From Paenibacillus albus (GTDB lineage Bacteria; Bacillota; Bacilli; Paenibacillales; Paenibacillaceae), in the NCBI RefSeq assembly GCF_003952225.1, contig NZ_CP034437.1, forward strand, positions 942,001-1,006,000: DNA of 64,000 bases, written 5' to 3'. The notes beneath the pieces were generated by a model. It did no database searches, was not told the DNA's origin, and saw only the letters and a list, made by a program, of their open reading frames with translations. Positions 35,233-43,642 of the stretch are shown here, piece by piece; within the stretch, counting starts at the first letter, position 1, and each line of letters opens with the position of its first letter. Made by a program: the position numbers and the translations under genes.

Positions 35233-36000
35233 ATGGAATTAACTTGGGGAATTATCGCATTAATGGTGGGCGGCGGATTTCTGGCTGCTTTTATTGACTC
35301 TTCCGTGGGCGGGGGAGGCTTGATCTCCGTTCCGGTCTTGCTGGCAGCGGGGCTGCCGCCGCATCTGGCGCTCGGGACGAACAAGCTGTCGGCATCGCTG
35401 TCATCGGTGACGAGCACGATTACGTTCTGGCATTCTGGCAAAATCAATCTGCGCAGCACCGGCAAGCTTGTCCCGTTCACGGCTGTCGGCGCTGCTGGCG
35501 GGGCGCTGCTGCTTCAGCTCATCCCATCGGATTGGCTGCGCCCGGCGATTGTTGTCATGTTGATCGCTGTCACGATCTACACGCTTCTGAAGCGGAACTG
35601 GGGGATGGAAGGGGCAACTCGCAAGCTGACAACGGCTGCGCAGCTCGGTGCAATTGCAGCGGCGTTCGTGCTCGGCGCGTATGACGGCTTCTTCGGTCCG
35701 GGAACCGGCTCATTCCTTATCTTTATCTTCATCATGCTCGGGTATGACTTCGTTCAAGCGGCAGGCAATGCGAAGCTGCTTAATTTCACGAGCAATGTTG
35801 CGAGCTTGATTGTGTTTCTATCGCTCGGCTGGGTAGATTTTCGCCTGGGGCTTCTGATGGGCGCAGCCATGGTGCTTGGTTCGTTAGCAGGCTCGCGGCT
35901 TGCCATTCGGCAGGGAACGAAGTATGTGAAGCTGCTGTTCGTCTTCGTTACCGTGCTGCTGATCAGTAAACAGCTGTGGACGTTGATAGCGGGCAGCTAG
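35233..36000 (+). CDS. TauE/SafE family membrane exporter
   Basis: A 255-residue integral membrane protein with about eight helices. The N-terminal half repeat has GGGFLAAFIDSSVGGGGLIS, and the second half repeat has AFVLGAYDGFFGPGTGSFLI, the paired Gly-rich signatures of TauE/SafE (YfcA-like) transporters. Members export sulfite, sulfoacetate or other organic anions. The start is uncertain: the ATG at 35233 lacks a nearby ribosome site, and a TTG at 35206 would add nine residues. It is a single gene. Confidence 0.88.
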   Translation: MELTWGIIALMVGGGFLAAFIDSSVGGGGLISVPVLLAAGLPPHLALGTNKLSASLSSVTSTITFWHSGKINLRSTGKLVPFTAVGAAGGALLLQLIPSDWLRPAIVVMLIAVTIYTLLKRNWGMEGATRKLTTAAQLGAIAAAFVLGAYDGFFGPGTGSFLIFIFIMLGYDFVQAAGNAKLLNFTSNVASLIVFLSLGWVDFRLGLLMGAAMVLGSLAGSRLAIRQGTKYVKLLFVFVTVLLISKQLWTLIAGS

Positions 36001-36042
36001 CGTTAGAGCGAGGGTCAGTGCTTCAGCCGCACAGCCGCGCAT

Positions 36043-36735
36043 TCACTTAACCATGCCTCTGCGAAGCGCCGTTACGACGACCTGCGTCCGGTCTTCACAG
36101 CCGAACTTTTGAAGAATGCGGTGAACATGGCTCTTCACCGTGCCTTCACTGATGAACAGCTTCTGTGCAATGCGGTCGTTGCGTAGGCCATACGCCATCT
36201 CCTGGAGGATCTCCTGCTCCCTTTCGGTGAGCGGCTCGGGCAGCGGAGAATCCTCTGAACTACTGGTATATGCCGGCATCAGGACAGCGGACGAAACGGC
36301 ACGGGATAGTGCGCCAGCCGCCAGTTCTGTACGATAGACGGCTTCGCCCCGATAGGCCGATCGAATCGCTTCGAGCATATCTTCGACATCGGCATCCTTT
36401 AGCAGATAGCCGACCGCGCCTGAGCGGATGACCTCATAGATATAATCAGGATCATTGAACGTGGTGAGGATCACGATCTTCACGCTGGGCAGCTGACTGG
36501 TAATCAGCTTCGAGGCTTCGATGCCTGTCTTGCCCGGCATTTGGATATCCATCAGAATAATGTCCGGCAGCAGAGCGAGTGCTTGGGCAACAGCTTCATC
36601 GCCATCCGCTGCTTCGCCGGCAATCTCCATATCGTCCTGCAAGCTGATGACATAACTAAAGCCCTGCCGAATCATTTTCTGATCGTCCACGAGCAATACT
36701 TTTATTTTACCGCTGCCGTCTATGGTCATCGTCAC
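36043..36735 (-). CDS. NarL/LuxR-type response regulator
   Basis: A 230-residue regulator. The receiver has VLLVDDQKMIRQG, the phospho-acceptor in IILMDIQMPGKTG (Asp near 61), and YLLKDADVEDML with the switch Lys. The C-terminal LuxR helix-turn-helix is LTEREQEILQEMAYGLRNDR followed by KLFISEGTVKSHVHRILQKF. The gene overlaps the end of the upstream histidine kinase gene by four bases, so the pair is coexpressed. Regulated genes are not evident. Confidence 0.94.
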   Translation of the reverse strand: MTMTIDGSGKIKVLLVDDQKMIRQGFSYVISLQDDMEIAGEAADGDEAVAQALALLPDIILMDIQMPGKTGIEASKLITSQLPSVKIVILTTFNDPDYIYEVIRSGAVGYLLKDADVEDMLEAIRSAYRGEAVYRTELAAGALSRAVSSAVLMPAYTSSSEDSPLPEPLTEREQEILQEMAYGLRNDRIAQKLFISEGTVKSHVHRILQKFGCEDRTQVVVTALRRGMVK

Positions 36736-37916
36736 GCGTGAATCTCCTCCTTCGGTTCCTCTTCGGCCGCGCTCATAGGCAGCTCTGCTCTAATCTGGAA
36801 TCCATGCGGCTCAGCCGCTCCAAAGGTCAGACGGCCGCCAACCTCCTCAAGTCTCGCCCGCATTGTCTTCAGTCCAAAACCCTCCCGAACCTTGTCGCCG
36901 GCATCCACTTTTCCGTTATCCCGAACGATCAACACGATTCGCTCTCCCGCTGCCAATACCTGCACTTCGACATGCTTCGCTTCGGAATGACGAACAATAT
37001 TCGTGATGGCCTCTTGCATGAGGCGAAAGAGCAAAGCCGCGTTCTCCCCTGTAATCTCTTCTTCCGGCAGCTCCGCCTCGAAGCTATAGGTGATGCTTGT
37101 TGTCGCCTCCATACGAGCGAGCTGTGCCTTAATCGGTGCAAGCCCAGACATCGTGCGGTCGTCAGCAAGCGAATGAACCGAAGTCCGAATATCTTGAAGC
37201 CCTTGGCGGGCCACTTCCAGCATACCGGCCAAAGACTGCTCCGCCCGTTCGGGGTCCTTAGCAATCATATAGCGAAGCGCCTGCATCTGAACGATCAGTG
37301 AAGTCAGGCTGTGCCCGACCGCATCGTGGATTTCGCGAGCAATGCGCGTACGTTCGTCCAGTACAGCGCCCCTCATGGATGTTACTGACGCTTCTTGAAG
37401 ATGGACATAGGCTTCCTGCAGCTCCGCCAGATTGCGTTTGTTCTCCTCATAGATCGTATCGCGCTGACGGCGGCTTTGCACGTTGAAATAGAAGAACACC
37501 ACGATAATGACGAAAGAGATGAAGCTGATCAAGCTGACATCACCGAAGGCGGTATACAGCCCCGCGATTACAATCATTGCCGCGAGCATCGGAATGCGCG
37601 TTGGAGCAAGCGCGATTCGGATCGTTGTCGTCACTACGATAATGGCGAGAAAGTATAACAGCACATTCTCCTTATAAAAGATCATGCCCGCCGCCGTTTC
37701 TGCGGCTGCAATTGCAACGAACACGAGCGACATTCGCCTTGTCTGCCAGAAGCTGCGGAACGCGAAACGGCTAATATACGTCGCTAAGACGAGTAGGTTT
37801 AGCGCGATTTTGAAAGGGGAGCCTGAGAAAAATTCGTTCATATTCATAAGAAAGGTGATGAATACCGATCCGGCTGCCATGCGGATGAAAGAACGTCTAT
37901 CCTGCAGCTGCTGCAT
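36732..37916 (-). CDS. NarX/DesK-type sensor histidine kinase
   Basis: A 394-residue kinase. The ATG at 37916 has GGAGGC ten bases upstream; a longer in-frame reading is unsupported. Residues ~1-150 hold about five membrane helices without a large external domain. A coiled region follows, then HisKA_3 with the phospho-acceptor in RTRIAREIHDAVGHSLTSLI. The HATPase_c domain has EAITNIVRHSEAKHVEV and the G box GFGLKTMRARLEEVGG. It phosphorylates the regulator encoded just downstream. The architecture fits DesK- or LiaS-like membrane stress sensors. Confidence 0.93.
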   Translation of the reverse strand: MQQLQDRRSFIRMAAGSVFITFLMNMNEFFSGSPFKIALNLLVLATYISRFAFRSFWQTRRMSLVFVAIAAAETAAGMIFYKENVLLYFLAIIVVTTTIRIALAPTRIPMLAAMIVIAGLYTAFGDVSLISFISFVIIVVFFYFNVQSRRQRDTIYEENKRNLAELQEAYVHLQEASVTSMRGAVLDERTRIAREIHDAVGHSLTSLIVQMQALRYMIAKDPERAEQSLAGMLEVARQGLQDIRTSVHSLADDRTMSGLAPIKAQLARMEATTSITYSFEAELPEEEITGENAALLFRLMQEAITNIVRHSEAKHVEVQVLAAGERIVLIVRDNGKVDAGDKVREGFGLKTMRARLEEVGGRLTFGAAEPHGFQIRAELPMSAAEEEPKEEIHA

Positions 37917-38022
37917 ATGCGCTTGCCTCCGATCCTTGGTATCGCTGCCTCTATCGGCTTTATATTTATTGTAGCCATGAGCAGTGCCGGAATGCAATCG
38001 AAGTTGAGGGCAGGGGTAAGCA

Positions 38023-38045
38023 ACTCTATCTACAGATATAGAGTA
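38023..38045. promoter_or_regulatory. Inverted repeat in the divergent region of the kinase gene and ccdC-like gene
   Basis: CTCTAT and ATAGAG (with ATATAGAG) enclose six bases. It lies about 105-130 bases upstream of the histidine kinase start. It could be an operator of the NarL-type regulator. Confidence 0.3.
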
Positions 38046-38154
38046 AGCTGAAATTCGTTTCTATCTGGAGTTGGTCGTGCGGACAAGCCTTGCTGAGGTA
38101 TGATTGTACTCACAAGCGGTGATCATGATTCACGAAATCAAAGGAGGCATATAG

Positions 38155-38661
38155 ATGCAGCAGATTATTATTGTTTTGGTTGTATTGTTAGTGGGGTACC
38201 GGATATTCCGGAGGGTGTACAGCAATTTCTCTTGGACTGCGATACGACCGAGAAGACTTGGATTTCGTATAGGGCTGTTCGCAGCAATTGGAGTCTTATT
38301 CATGGTAGGCAGCGGGTTTACAGCGGCCAGTATTGTATCGGATGTACTCGGCATTATGCTTGGTGTTGCGCTCGGACTTGTTGGCGCGTCAATGACATCC
38401 TTCGAACGCCGCGGCGCCGACCTGCACTACAAGGCGAATGTATGGATTGGAAGTATCGTAACTGCGTTGTTCATCGGACGCTTCGCCTACCGCATTTATG
38501 GAGTTGTAACGATGCCGCAGGGACAGGACAGTTATAATTTTGCGCAGTCTGGTGGCAGCGGTTGGGCATCAGGACTTATCCTTATCATGTTCGCTTATTA
38601 CGTCGTTTATTACGCCTTCCTAATGAACAAGGGCAAACAAACACCAGCACAGCTCAGATAA
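38155..38661 (+). CDS. CcdC-like (DUF1453) membrane protein
   Basis: A 168-residue protein with four predicted membrane helices. It matches the CcdC family of Bacilli: RPRRLGFRIGLF near the first loop and FERRGADLHYKANVWIG between helices. In B. subtilis ccdC neighbours cytochrome c biogenesis genes, but its role is unclear and no such genes are here. GGAGGC precedes the ATG. It ends at a bidirectional terminator. Confidence 0.75.
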   Translation: MQQIIIVLVVLLVGYRIFRRVYSNFSWTAIRPRRLGFRIGLFAAIGVLFMVGSGFTAASIVSDVLGIMLGVALGLVGASMTSFERRGADLHYKANVWIGSIVTALFIGRFAYRIYGVVTMPQGQDSYNFAQSGGSGWASGLILIMFAYYVVYYAFLMNKGKQTPAQLR

Positions 38662-38665
38662 AAAT

Positions 38666-38711
38666 AAAGCCGAAGCCGCTAGCCCGGATGGGAGCGTGCT
38701 TCGGCTATTTT
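38666..38711. terminator. Bidirectional terminator
   Basis: AGCCGAAGC pairs with GCTTCGGCT with a short inner stem, between convergent genes. Confidence 0.8.
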
Positions 38712-38713
38712 CG

Positions 38714-39196
38714 TTAATGGAGCGACTTGATGTACCAGGCATCGCAAGCGAAATGCTCCGACCCGGCAAGCGGCGCATCCAGCTGCTCGAAGCCGTGCTT
38801 CGCATAGAAACGGTTCGCTGCAGTCATATTCGACAGCGTCTCCAAGTAGCACTGCTTATAGTGCTGCCCGGCGAACGCCAGCGCGGTGTCCAGCAGGGCG
38901 ACCGCCATGCCGGTGCCTCTTGCGAGCGGAAGCAGGTACATTTTCTGAAGCTCGCACACTTCGGCCGATTCCGCAAAAGGAGCAATTCCGCAGCCGCCCA
39001 CGACTTCCCCATCCAGCACGACTACCCAATAGGCGCGTCCTTCTGGTTCGTAGAATTCGGACAGTCTGCTTAGACTTGCGTCTTCCCAGGCCAGTCCCGC
39101 CCGGTTGCCTCCAAATTCGATTAAGCATTCCCGTATAATTCGCTCTATGGCCGCGTTATCTTCCGTTTGTAGTTCACGAATGGTCCAAGTAGTCAA
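38714..39196 (-). CDS. GNAT family N-acetyltransferase
   Basis: A 160-residue single-domain acetyltransferase. Motif A is EVCELQKMYLLPLARGTGMA, with the pyrophosphate loop ARGTGMA binding acetyl-CoA. Motif B is represented by FYAKHGFEQLDAP. A TTG start at 39196 is backed by GGAGG at 10 bases. The substrate is unknown. It is a single gene. Confidence 0.88.
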   Translation of the reverse strand: MTTWTIRELQTEDNAAIERIIRECLIEFGGNRAGLAWEDASLSRLSEFYEPEGRAYWVVVLDGEVVGGCGIAPFAESAEVCELQKMYLLPLARGTGMAVALLDTALAFAGQHYKQCYLETLSNMTAANRFYAKHGFEQLDAPLAGSEHFACDAWYIKSLH

Positions 39197-39325
39197 AGCT
39201 CAACAACCTCCAAGCCTCTTTGTCTTTACGTATTATAGCACAGGTCACAAAAATGACTGTCCTGTCTCGCTCGTCGGACCTGCGCGCGATGGAGCGCTTC
39301 GCGTACATTGCGCATCCTACCGTGA

Positions 39326-39420
39326 AAGGCGATCATCGACGAGACCTTGTGGAGCGATCTCAAAGATAATAAACTGGACGTAATGCGCAGAGAGTCTTCA
39401 TTAACGTAGGAAATGGAGTG
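39326..39420 (+). pseudogene. Remnant of a D-2-hydroxyacid dehydrogenase gene
   Basis: In one frame the bases encode KAIIDETLWSDLKDNKLDVM. After a one-frame shift the reading continues as RVFINVGNGVTLFE. Together they match the conserved stretch T-D-E-T-x4-(x4)-L-x-x-M-(x4)-V-F-I-N-V-G-R-G of 2-hydroxyacid dehydrogenases. No flanking gene body remains. The last bases overlap the ribosome site of the following small gene. This is a weak, short match and should be treated as a candidate. Confidence 0.4.
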
Positions 39421-39427
39421 ACCCTTT

Positions 39428-39670
39428 TTGAGAAAGTACCAAAATGACTGGCTGCACGTACTCGGTATCATCCTTAGTCTTCTTTCCTTAGCGCTTCTGG
39501 TACAGCCGCTGGTTCGGGGGATTTTCGGCAAGCCGATTTATTATCGATTCCTAGGGTGGCTGCCGGAGGGCTGGCCTTCGCTCGTGGGCTGGATCGCTGT
39601 GCTGATCGTTGGTCTTGTGTTGATCTCGATTACGAAGCCGCTGCCGAAGAGCAAGCCGGATAAACGGTGA
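39428..39670 (+). CDS. Small two-helix membrane protein
   Basis: An 80-residue protein starting at TTG with GGAGTG 11 bases upstream. Two hydrophobic helices (LGIILSLLSLALLVQPLV and LVGWIAVLIVGLVLISI) are separated by a short loop with aromatic residues. The C-terminal tail is Lys/Pro-rich. Not recognised. The region upstream holds a dehydrogenase gene remnant. Confidence 0.5.
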   Translation: MRKYQNDWLHVLGIILSLLSLALLVQPLVRGIFGKPIYYRFLGWLPEGWPSLVGWIAVLIVGLVLISITKPLPKSKPDKR

Positions 39671-39730
39671 ATAACGGGATAGACCGGTATCGCCAACCCC
39701 TTCCTTTCCGAAAGGGCCGCTCCCTTCGAG

Positions 39731-39915
39731 CTAACGAATCGTATAGCGCTTATTTAGCCGCGATCGGCTGATTAAATCGGCTAACGAACCGAGGGAACGC
39801 TATTGCACCGATTTTGCCGCAAACATACCTCAAATAGGCAGAATAACGTTACCTGGGTTCGTTAGAAATTCAAACATGCTCCATTTGCTCGAATAACGCC
39901 AACTGGGGTCGCTAG
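39731..39915. repeat. Four-module intergenic repeat element, TAACG type (locus A)
   Basis: Four 24-bp modules lie at 39731-39754, 39781-39804, 39842-39865 and 39892-39915. The first two are in direct orientation and the last two inverted. Consensus is C-TAACG-N11-CGTTA-TT, so each module is itself near-palindromic around an 11-base centre (wobble or single mismatches in most, weaker in the first). Spacers are exactly 26, 37 and 26 bp. The same spacing occurs at 52247-52435 and 62578-62766 with different arm sequences. The rest of the intergenic stretch 39671-40049 contains no visible gene. Confidence 0.85.
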
Positions 39916-40007
39916 AGAGTGAGGAGCAGGGTTGGTCATAACGATAAAGCTGAATCATACGACTAAGAGGCCCTCTGAGACAGAAGGGCTTCTTAATTAT
40001 ATATTAT

Positions 40008-40031
40008 TTAAGTGTATACTTAATTAAGTGT
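40008..40031. promoter_or_regulatory. Candidate ArsR operator
   Basis: TTAAGTGT occurs twice (40008-40015 and 40024-40031), and the near-palindrome AAGTGTATACTT begins in the first copy. It overlaps the promoter of the ArsR-type gene, as expected for autorepression. Confidence 0.45.
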
Positions 40032-40037
40032 TTGGTT

Positions 40038-40043
40038 TATAAT
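40038..40043 (+). promoter_or_regulatory. -10 element of a probably leaderless ArsR-family transcript
   Basis: A perfect TATAAT ends six bases before the ATG at 40050. Transcription would therefore begin at or next to the start codon. No Shine-Dalgarno sequence is present and the -35 region is weak. Confidence 0.6.
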
Positions 40044-40049
40044 AAACCC

Positions 40050-40406
40050 ATGGACACCTTTACAGCAATTTCAGACCCCAACAGACGCCATATTGTTGAA
40101 TTACTGGCCGAGCAAGGCAGCCTCACCGCCACGGACATTTGCGGCTATTTCACCATCAGCCCACAGGCAATCTCGCAGCATCTCAAGGTGCTTCGTGAGG
40201 CGAACGTGGTCACTGTGGAGAAGAAGGCGCAGCAGCGGATCTATCGCTTGAATGAGCAATCGATCTTCGAAGTGGAAGAGTGGGCGAAGCGGTACAGACA
40301 GCTATGGAGCCAGCGATTCGATAAGCTTGACGGTTTACTGCAGGCGCGGATAGAGCAACGGAAGAGCGAGCCGCGTACTCCAACCAATGAGAGGATTGAA
40401 GAATAA
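40050..40406 (+). CDS. ArsR family (winged-helix) transcriptional repressor
   Basis: A 118-residue regulator. MDTFTAISDPNRRHIVELLA and ISPQAISQHLKVLREANVVT (recognition helix) are typical of the ArsR subgroup paired with AHSA1/SRPBCC proteins. The metal-binding Cys motifs of arsenic or cadmium sensors are absent. The gene overlaps the downstream SRPBCC gene by one base (TAATG), so they are translationally coupled. The promoter is placed so that the mRNA is probably leaderless. Confidence 0.9.
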   Translation: MDTFTAISDPNRRHIVELLAEQGSLTATDICGYFTISPQAISQHLKVLREANVVTVEKKAQQRIYRLNEQSIFEVEEWAKRYRQLWSQRFDKLDGLLQARIEQRKSEPRTPTNERIEE

Positions 40407-40903
40407 TGACAGTAACGAACGAAACGAAGTTGACGGCAGAGCCGGGCAAGCAAGTGATTCTGATTGAGAGAGAGTTTAATGCGCCGCGCGAGCTCGTATT
40501 CGAAGCTTTCACCGACGCGGACCTGTTCGTGCAGTGGATGGGACCGAGCCAGCTGACGATGCAGCTGGAGAAATTCGATGCGCGGGATGGTGGAGCGTGG
40601 AAGTACATCTCCAAGGACCCAAGTGGCGGCGAATATGCATTTTGCGGCGTGTTTCATGAAGTGACGGCTCCGCAGCGAATCGTGCAGACGTTCGAGTTCC
40701 TGGGGCTGCCTGAGCGCGGACATGTGACGCTGGAGACGGCGGTGTTCGAGGAGTTGCCTGGCGGCAGGACTATTGTAAAGATGGAGTCCGTGTTCCGCTC
40801 CGTCGCAGACCGCGACGGCATGCTGCAATCCGGCATGGAGGGCGGCATGAACGAGTCGTTCGGCAGATTGGTGAAGCTGCTCGAGACACTTCGCAATCGA
40901 TAA
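40406..40903 (+). CDS. SRPBCC/AHSA1 family protein
   Basis: A 165-residue START-like protein. LIEREFNAPRELVFEAFTDA and the W-x-G-P motif (LFVQWMGPSQLTM) are diagnostic of the Aha1-C/AHSA1 group. The fold forms a hydrophobic pocket for an unknown ligand. It pairs with the ArsR-type repressor in a common two-gene unit and is followed 58 bases later by a DinB-like gene. A role in ligand sensing or detoxification is plausible but unproven. Confidence 0.9.
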   Translation: MTVTNETKLTAEPGKQVILIEREFNAPRELVFEAFTDADLFVQWMGPSQLTMQLEKFDARDGGAWKYISKDPSGGEYAFCGVFHEVTAPQRIVQTFEFLGLPERGHVTLETAVFEELPGGRTIVKMESVFRSVADRDGMLQSGMEGGMNESFGRLVKLLETLRNR

Positions 40904-40961
40904 TGGCAGCCGTATAATGAAGCTAGTAAGATAGGCTTCTTTGACGGAGGGGAATACGACG

Positions 40962-41426
40962 ATGCAAACGTTAAAGCGTATGATTGAGCATCAGATTTGG
41001 GCAGATCAGCTGCTGTTGGCGGCTCTGCGAGCAAACGGGGGAAAGCCAGCGGATGCAGTGAAGCTGATGCGCCACCTTGCAACCGCGGAGCAAGTCTGGG
41101 TTACGCGGCTGAATGGTGAGAGCAGCGCGCATCTGCAGCTGTGGTCCGATGAGGCGGACCTGAACGCGCTGGAGGAATTGCTGGCGAGCAATGAAGCGAG
41201 CTACCGTGCCTACATGGACAGCTTGACGGAAGAGAAGTTGGACGAAATGATTGCTTACGCGAATCAGAGCGGTACTCCGTTCAGCACGTCGGTTCGGGAC
41301 ATTTTGTCGCAGGTCGTGCTTCATGGACAGTATCATCGCGGGCAGATTAACCGGGCTTTGAAGGAAGCCGGGGGGACGCCGCAGGCGCTGGACTATATTT
41401 TGTACTCGAGAATGCAGCAGGCTTGA
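40962..41426 (+). CDS. DinB/YfiT-like four-helix protein
   Basis: A 154-residue protein starting at ATG 40962 behind GGAGGGG. It is an all-helical DinB fold with His residues in place for a metal-binding triad: MIEHQIWADQLLL, RHLATAEQVWV and VLHGQYHRGQIN. Several relatives are bacillithiol- or mycothiol-dependent S-transferases (BstA-like), which is a reasonable hypothesis in Bacillales. It follows the ArsR/AHSA1 genes and ends at a strong terminator. Confidence 0.88.
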   Translation: MQTLKRMIEHQIWADQLLLAALRANGGKPADAVKLMRHLATAEQVWVTRLNGESSAHLQLWSDEADLNALEELLASNEASYRAYMDSLTEEKLDEMIAYANQSGTPFSTSVRDILSQVVLHGQYHRGQINRALKEAGGTPQALDYILYSRMQQA

Positions 41427-41436
41427 TGGATAAAGA

Positions 41437-41467
41437 GAAAAGCACCCCATCGTGGGGTGCTTTTTGT
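41437..41467. terminator. Strong terminator
   Basis: AAAGCACCCCA pairs with TGGGGTGCTTT around a three-base loop, followed by T-rich sequence. Confidence 0.9.
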
Positions 41468-41510
41468 ATTGTAGAGAATCGAATCAAACCAAGTGTAAGA
41501 CTTATAAAAT

Positions 41511-43640
41511 CTAACCCAGAACCGGCAGCAGCACATGGCTCGGATATTGCTCCGAATGATGAATCGTCTGTGTCGCCATAATCGGCTTCGGATCGTCGTA
41601 CGGATTAAGGCCTGTGTTCGAGTTCGGGAATGCGACGAACTTGCTCGATGATGTAACCGAGAAGCGAACGCGGTGTCCAGCGGCAAAACGGTGCGCGATA
41701 TTCGGCATAAAGATATCAAACCGCTCCACTTGCCCCGGTGTAAGCAGCTCCGGCTTATCATAGCCGCCGCGGTATTTGGCCCGGACGATGTAGCTCGACA
41801 GCAGAATCGAGTTGTCGGCTTCATCCACATCGGTCAGTGAGACGACCCAATCGGTGTCTACCGCGGAGCTTGCGGCATACAGCACGGCAGAGAGCTCGCC
41901 CGCAATCGTGAGCTCTTCGGTCAGCCGCTCGCTTGTATAGCAGAGCACATCCTGGCGAAGCTCGATCGTGCGGCGGTTCTCCGGCTCGCGCTCGCCGGAA
42001 TCGACGACCGGATCTCCCGGATTATAAACATACTTGTCCGGCTCTGCTTGGGAGGTGCCAACAGCTGCTGCTTGCAGCTGCAGCGTGCCGTCGCCGAAGG
42101 CGGAGTTCGCCCGGCCGCCGCTGCCGAGATAGAACGGCGTTACGGTCGATTCCGATGGCGTCCAGTCCGCGGACGTGCGCCACTTGTTCTCGCCGACCAC
42201 GTAATAGCTAGCCCGCGATTCCGTATCAATGCCGTTCGCGATCCCTTTGAGGTAGCGGTCGAACCAGCGCAGCACGTTTACGTCATAGTCGTAGACGACG
42301 GCGTCTTCGCCGAAGGAGACGCCCTTCAGATCGCGCGCGCGATTCGGGCCATGCTCCCAGGGGCCGAGCCAGATTTTGCGATTCGGCACGTCATGCTCGG
42401 TGAGCAGCCGCCACGTCTCGGAGACGCCGGGGCTGTCGCCGTCGTACCACCCGGAGATGACGAACATCGGCGCCTTGATCTGGTGGGCGCGTTCGGCATG
42501 ATTGCAATTCCGCCAGTATTCATCATACTCCGGATGCTCGCTCCACATGTCCCAAGGTCCGGAGCTGCGGCCGATCATTTGCTGCGGGATTTCCTTGATT
42601 GGGCGCGCGTCCACTGCTTTGGCCGGATCGACCGTAATGCCCGCGAAGATTTGAAAATCGGTTCGCGTGCCGACCGACTGCGCCAGCGTCCAGCAAAGCA
42701 GCGGCCAAGAGCAGACCGTGCCGCCCCGGCGCACGGTATCGACGAACGGGGTGCCCACGTTCACTTCGTTAACGACCGCTTTGAGGTTCGGATGCCCGCT
42801 CGTGGAAGCCGCCATGACTACGTAGCCGAGGTAAGATGCGCCCCACATACCGACGTCGCCGTTCGACCATGGCCGATCGATAATCCAATCGATCGTGTCG
42901 GAGCCGTCCTCGCGCTCATGGTAGAACGGCACGAGCTCACCCTCGGAATCGGCACGCCCGCGCACGTCCTGATTGACGACGGCATAGCCTTTGCTGACCC
43001 AGTGCATGAAGTTTTCTTTGCGTCCGTTGCGATCATAGCATGTCCGAACGAGGATGGTCGGCAGTTTGGTGCCAGGATCGATGCCCTCCGGCAAGTAAAC
43101 GTCCGTCGCGAGCTTCACGCCGTCGCGCATCGGAATGAGGAAGGTGCCGAGATCGTTCACGCCGTACTCCGGCTTCGACAAGAGCGGATCATCGTAAACG
43201 ACGAGCGGCGTCAGCTTCTCGAGCCCTTCCTCTACGATAATCTCCATGCCGTAGCGGTTCGGCGTCAGGAAGGCGATCACTTCGCCGCCCAAGGTGACGA
43301 TGTCTACCGCCGTGCCGCCGCGTTTCGCCCATACTTGCGATACACGTCCTTGTTCGTCCGCGTAAGTCAGATGGCGATGATAGATCTCGCCATTATCCAC
43401 GCTTACGCGGTCGCCCGCCCACTCCGTATTGCGGTAGAGCGGCATCGCCTCACGGATTTGCTGGAGCGGAAGGGCGTACTTCGCTCTGTCATCCAGCACG
43501 TTCTCCTGCATCTGCGTGCGCCGTCTTGCGTTCACTTTGGCATGCATGACTTTGCCGTCATCCGTGAATCGAATACGCCCTTCGTAAGTACCTGCGCAGT
43601 AGAAGTTGTAGCTCTTCTTCAAAGCCGTCGCATCTGTCAT
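41511..43640 (-). CDS. CocE/NonD family alpha/beta hydrolase (X-Pro dipeptidyl-peptidase S15-like)
   Basis: A 709-residue cytoplasmic serine hydrolase. The nucleophile elbow is GMWGASYLGYVV (G-x-S-Y-x-G) and the typical start of the fold is PMRDGVKLATDVYLPEG with LVRTCYDRNG. The C-terminal ~200 residues form the galactose-binding-like jelly roll (RFDIFMPNIAHRFAAGHRVR). An extra ~150-residue N-terminal segment precedes the hydrolase domain. Members cleave esters, amides or X-Pro peptides. GGGGGA lies 7 bases before the ATG at 43640; alternative starts are 43643 and 43655. It overlaps the M19 gene stop region, so they are translationally coupled. Confidence 0.88.
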   Translation of the reverse strand: MTDATALKKSYNFYCAGTYEGRIRFTDDGKVMHAKVNARRRTQMQENVLDDRAKYALPLQQIREAMPLYRNTEWAGDRVSVDNGEIYHRHLTYADEQGRVSQVWAKRGGTAVDIVTLGGEVIAFLTPNRYGMEIIVEEGLEKLTPLVVYDDPLLSKPEYGVNDLGTFLIPMRDGVKLATDVYLPEGIDPGTKLPTILVRTCYDRNGRKENFMHWVSKGYAVVNQDVRGRADSEGELVPFYHEREDGSDTIDWIIDRPWSNGDVGMWGASYLGYVVMAASTSGHPNLKAVVNEVNVGTPFVDTVRRGGTVCSWPLLCWTLAQSVGTRTDFQIFAGITVDPAKAVDARPIKEIPQQMIGRSSGPWDMWSEHPEYDEYWRNCNHAERAHQIKAPMFVISGWYDGDSPGVSETWRLLTEHDVPNRKIWLGPWEHGPNRARDLKGVSFGEDAVVYDYDVNVLRWFDRYLKGIANGIDTESRASYYVVGENKWRTSADWTPSESTVTPFYLGSGGRANSAFGDGTLQLQAAAVGTSQAEPDKYVYNPGDPVVDSGEREPENRRTIELRQDVLCYTSERLTEELTIAGELSAVLYAASSAVDTDWVVSLTDVDEADNSILLSSYIVRAKYRGGYDKPELLTPGQVERFDIFMPNIAHRFAAGHRVRFSVTSSSKFVAFPNSNTGLNPYDDPKPIMATQTIHHSEQYPSHVLLPVLG

Positions 43641-43642
43641 CA

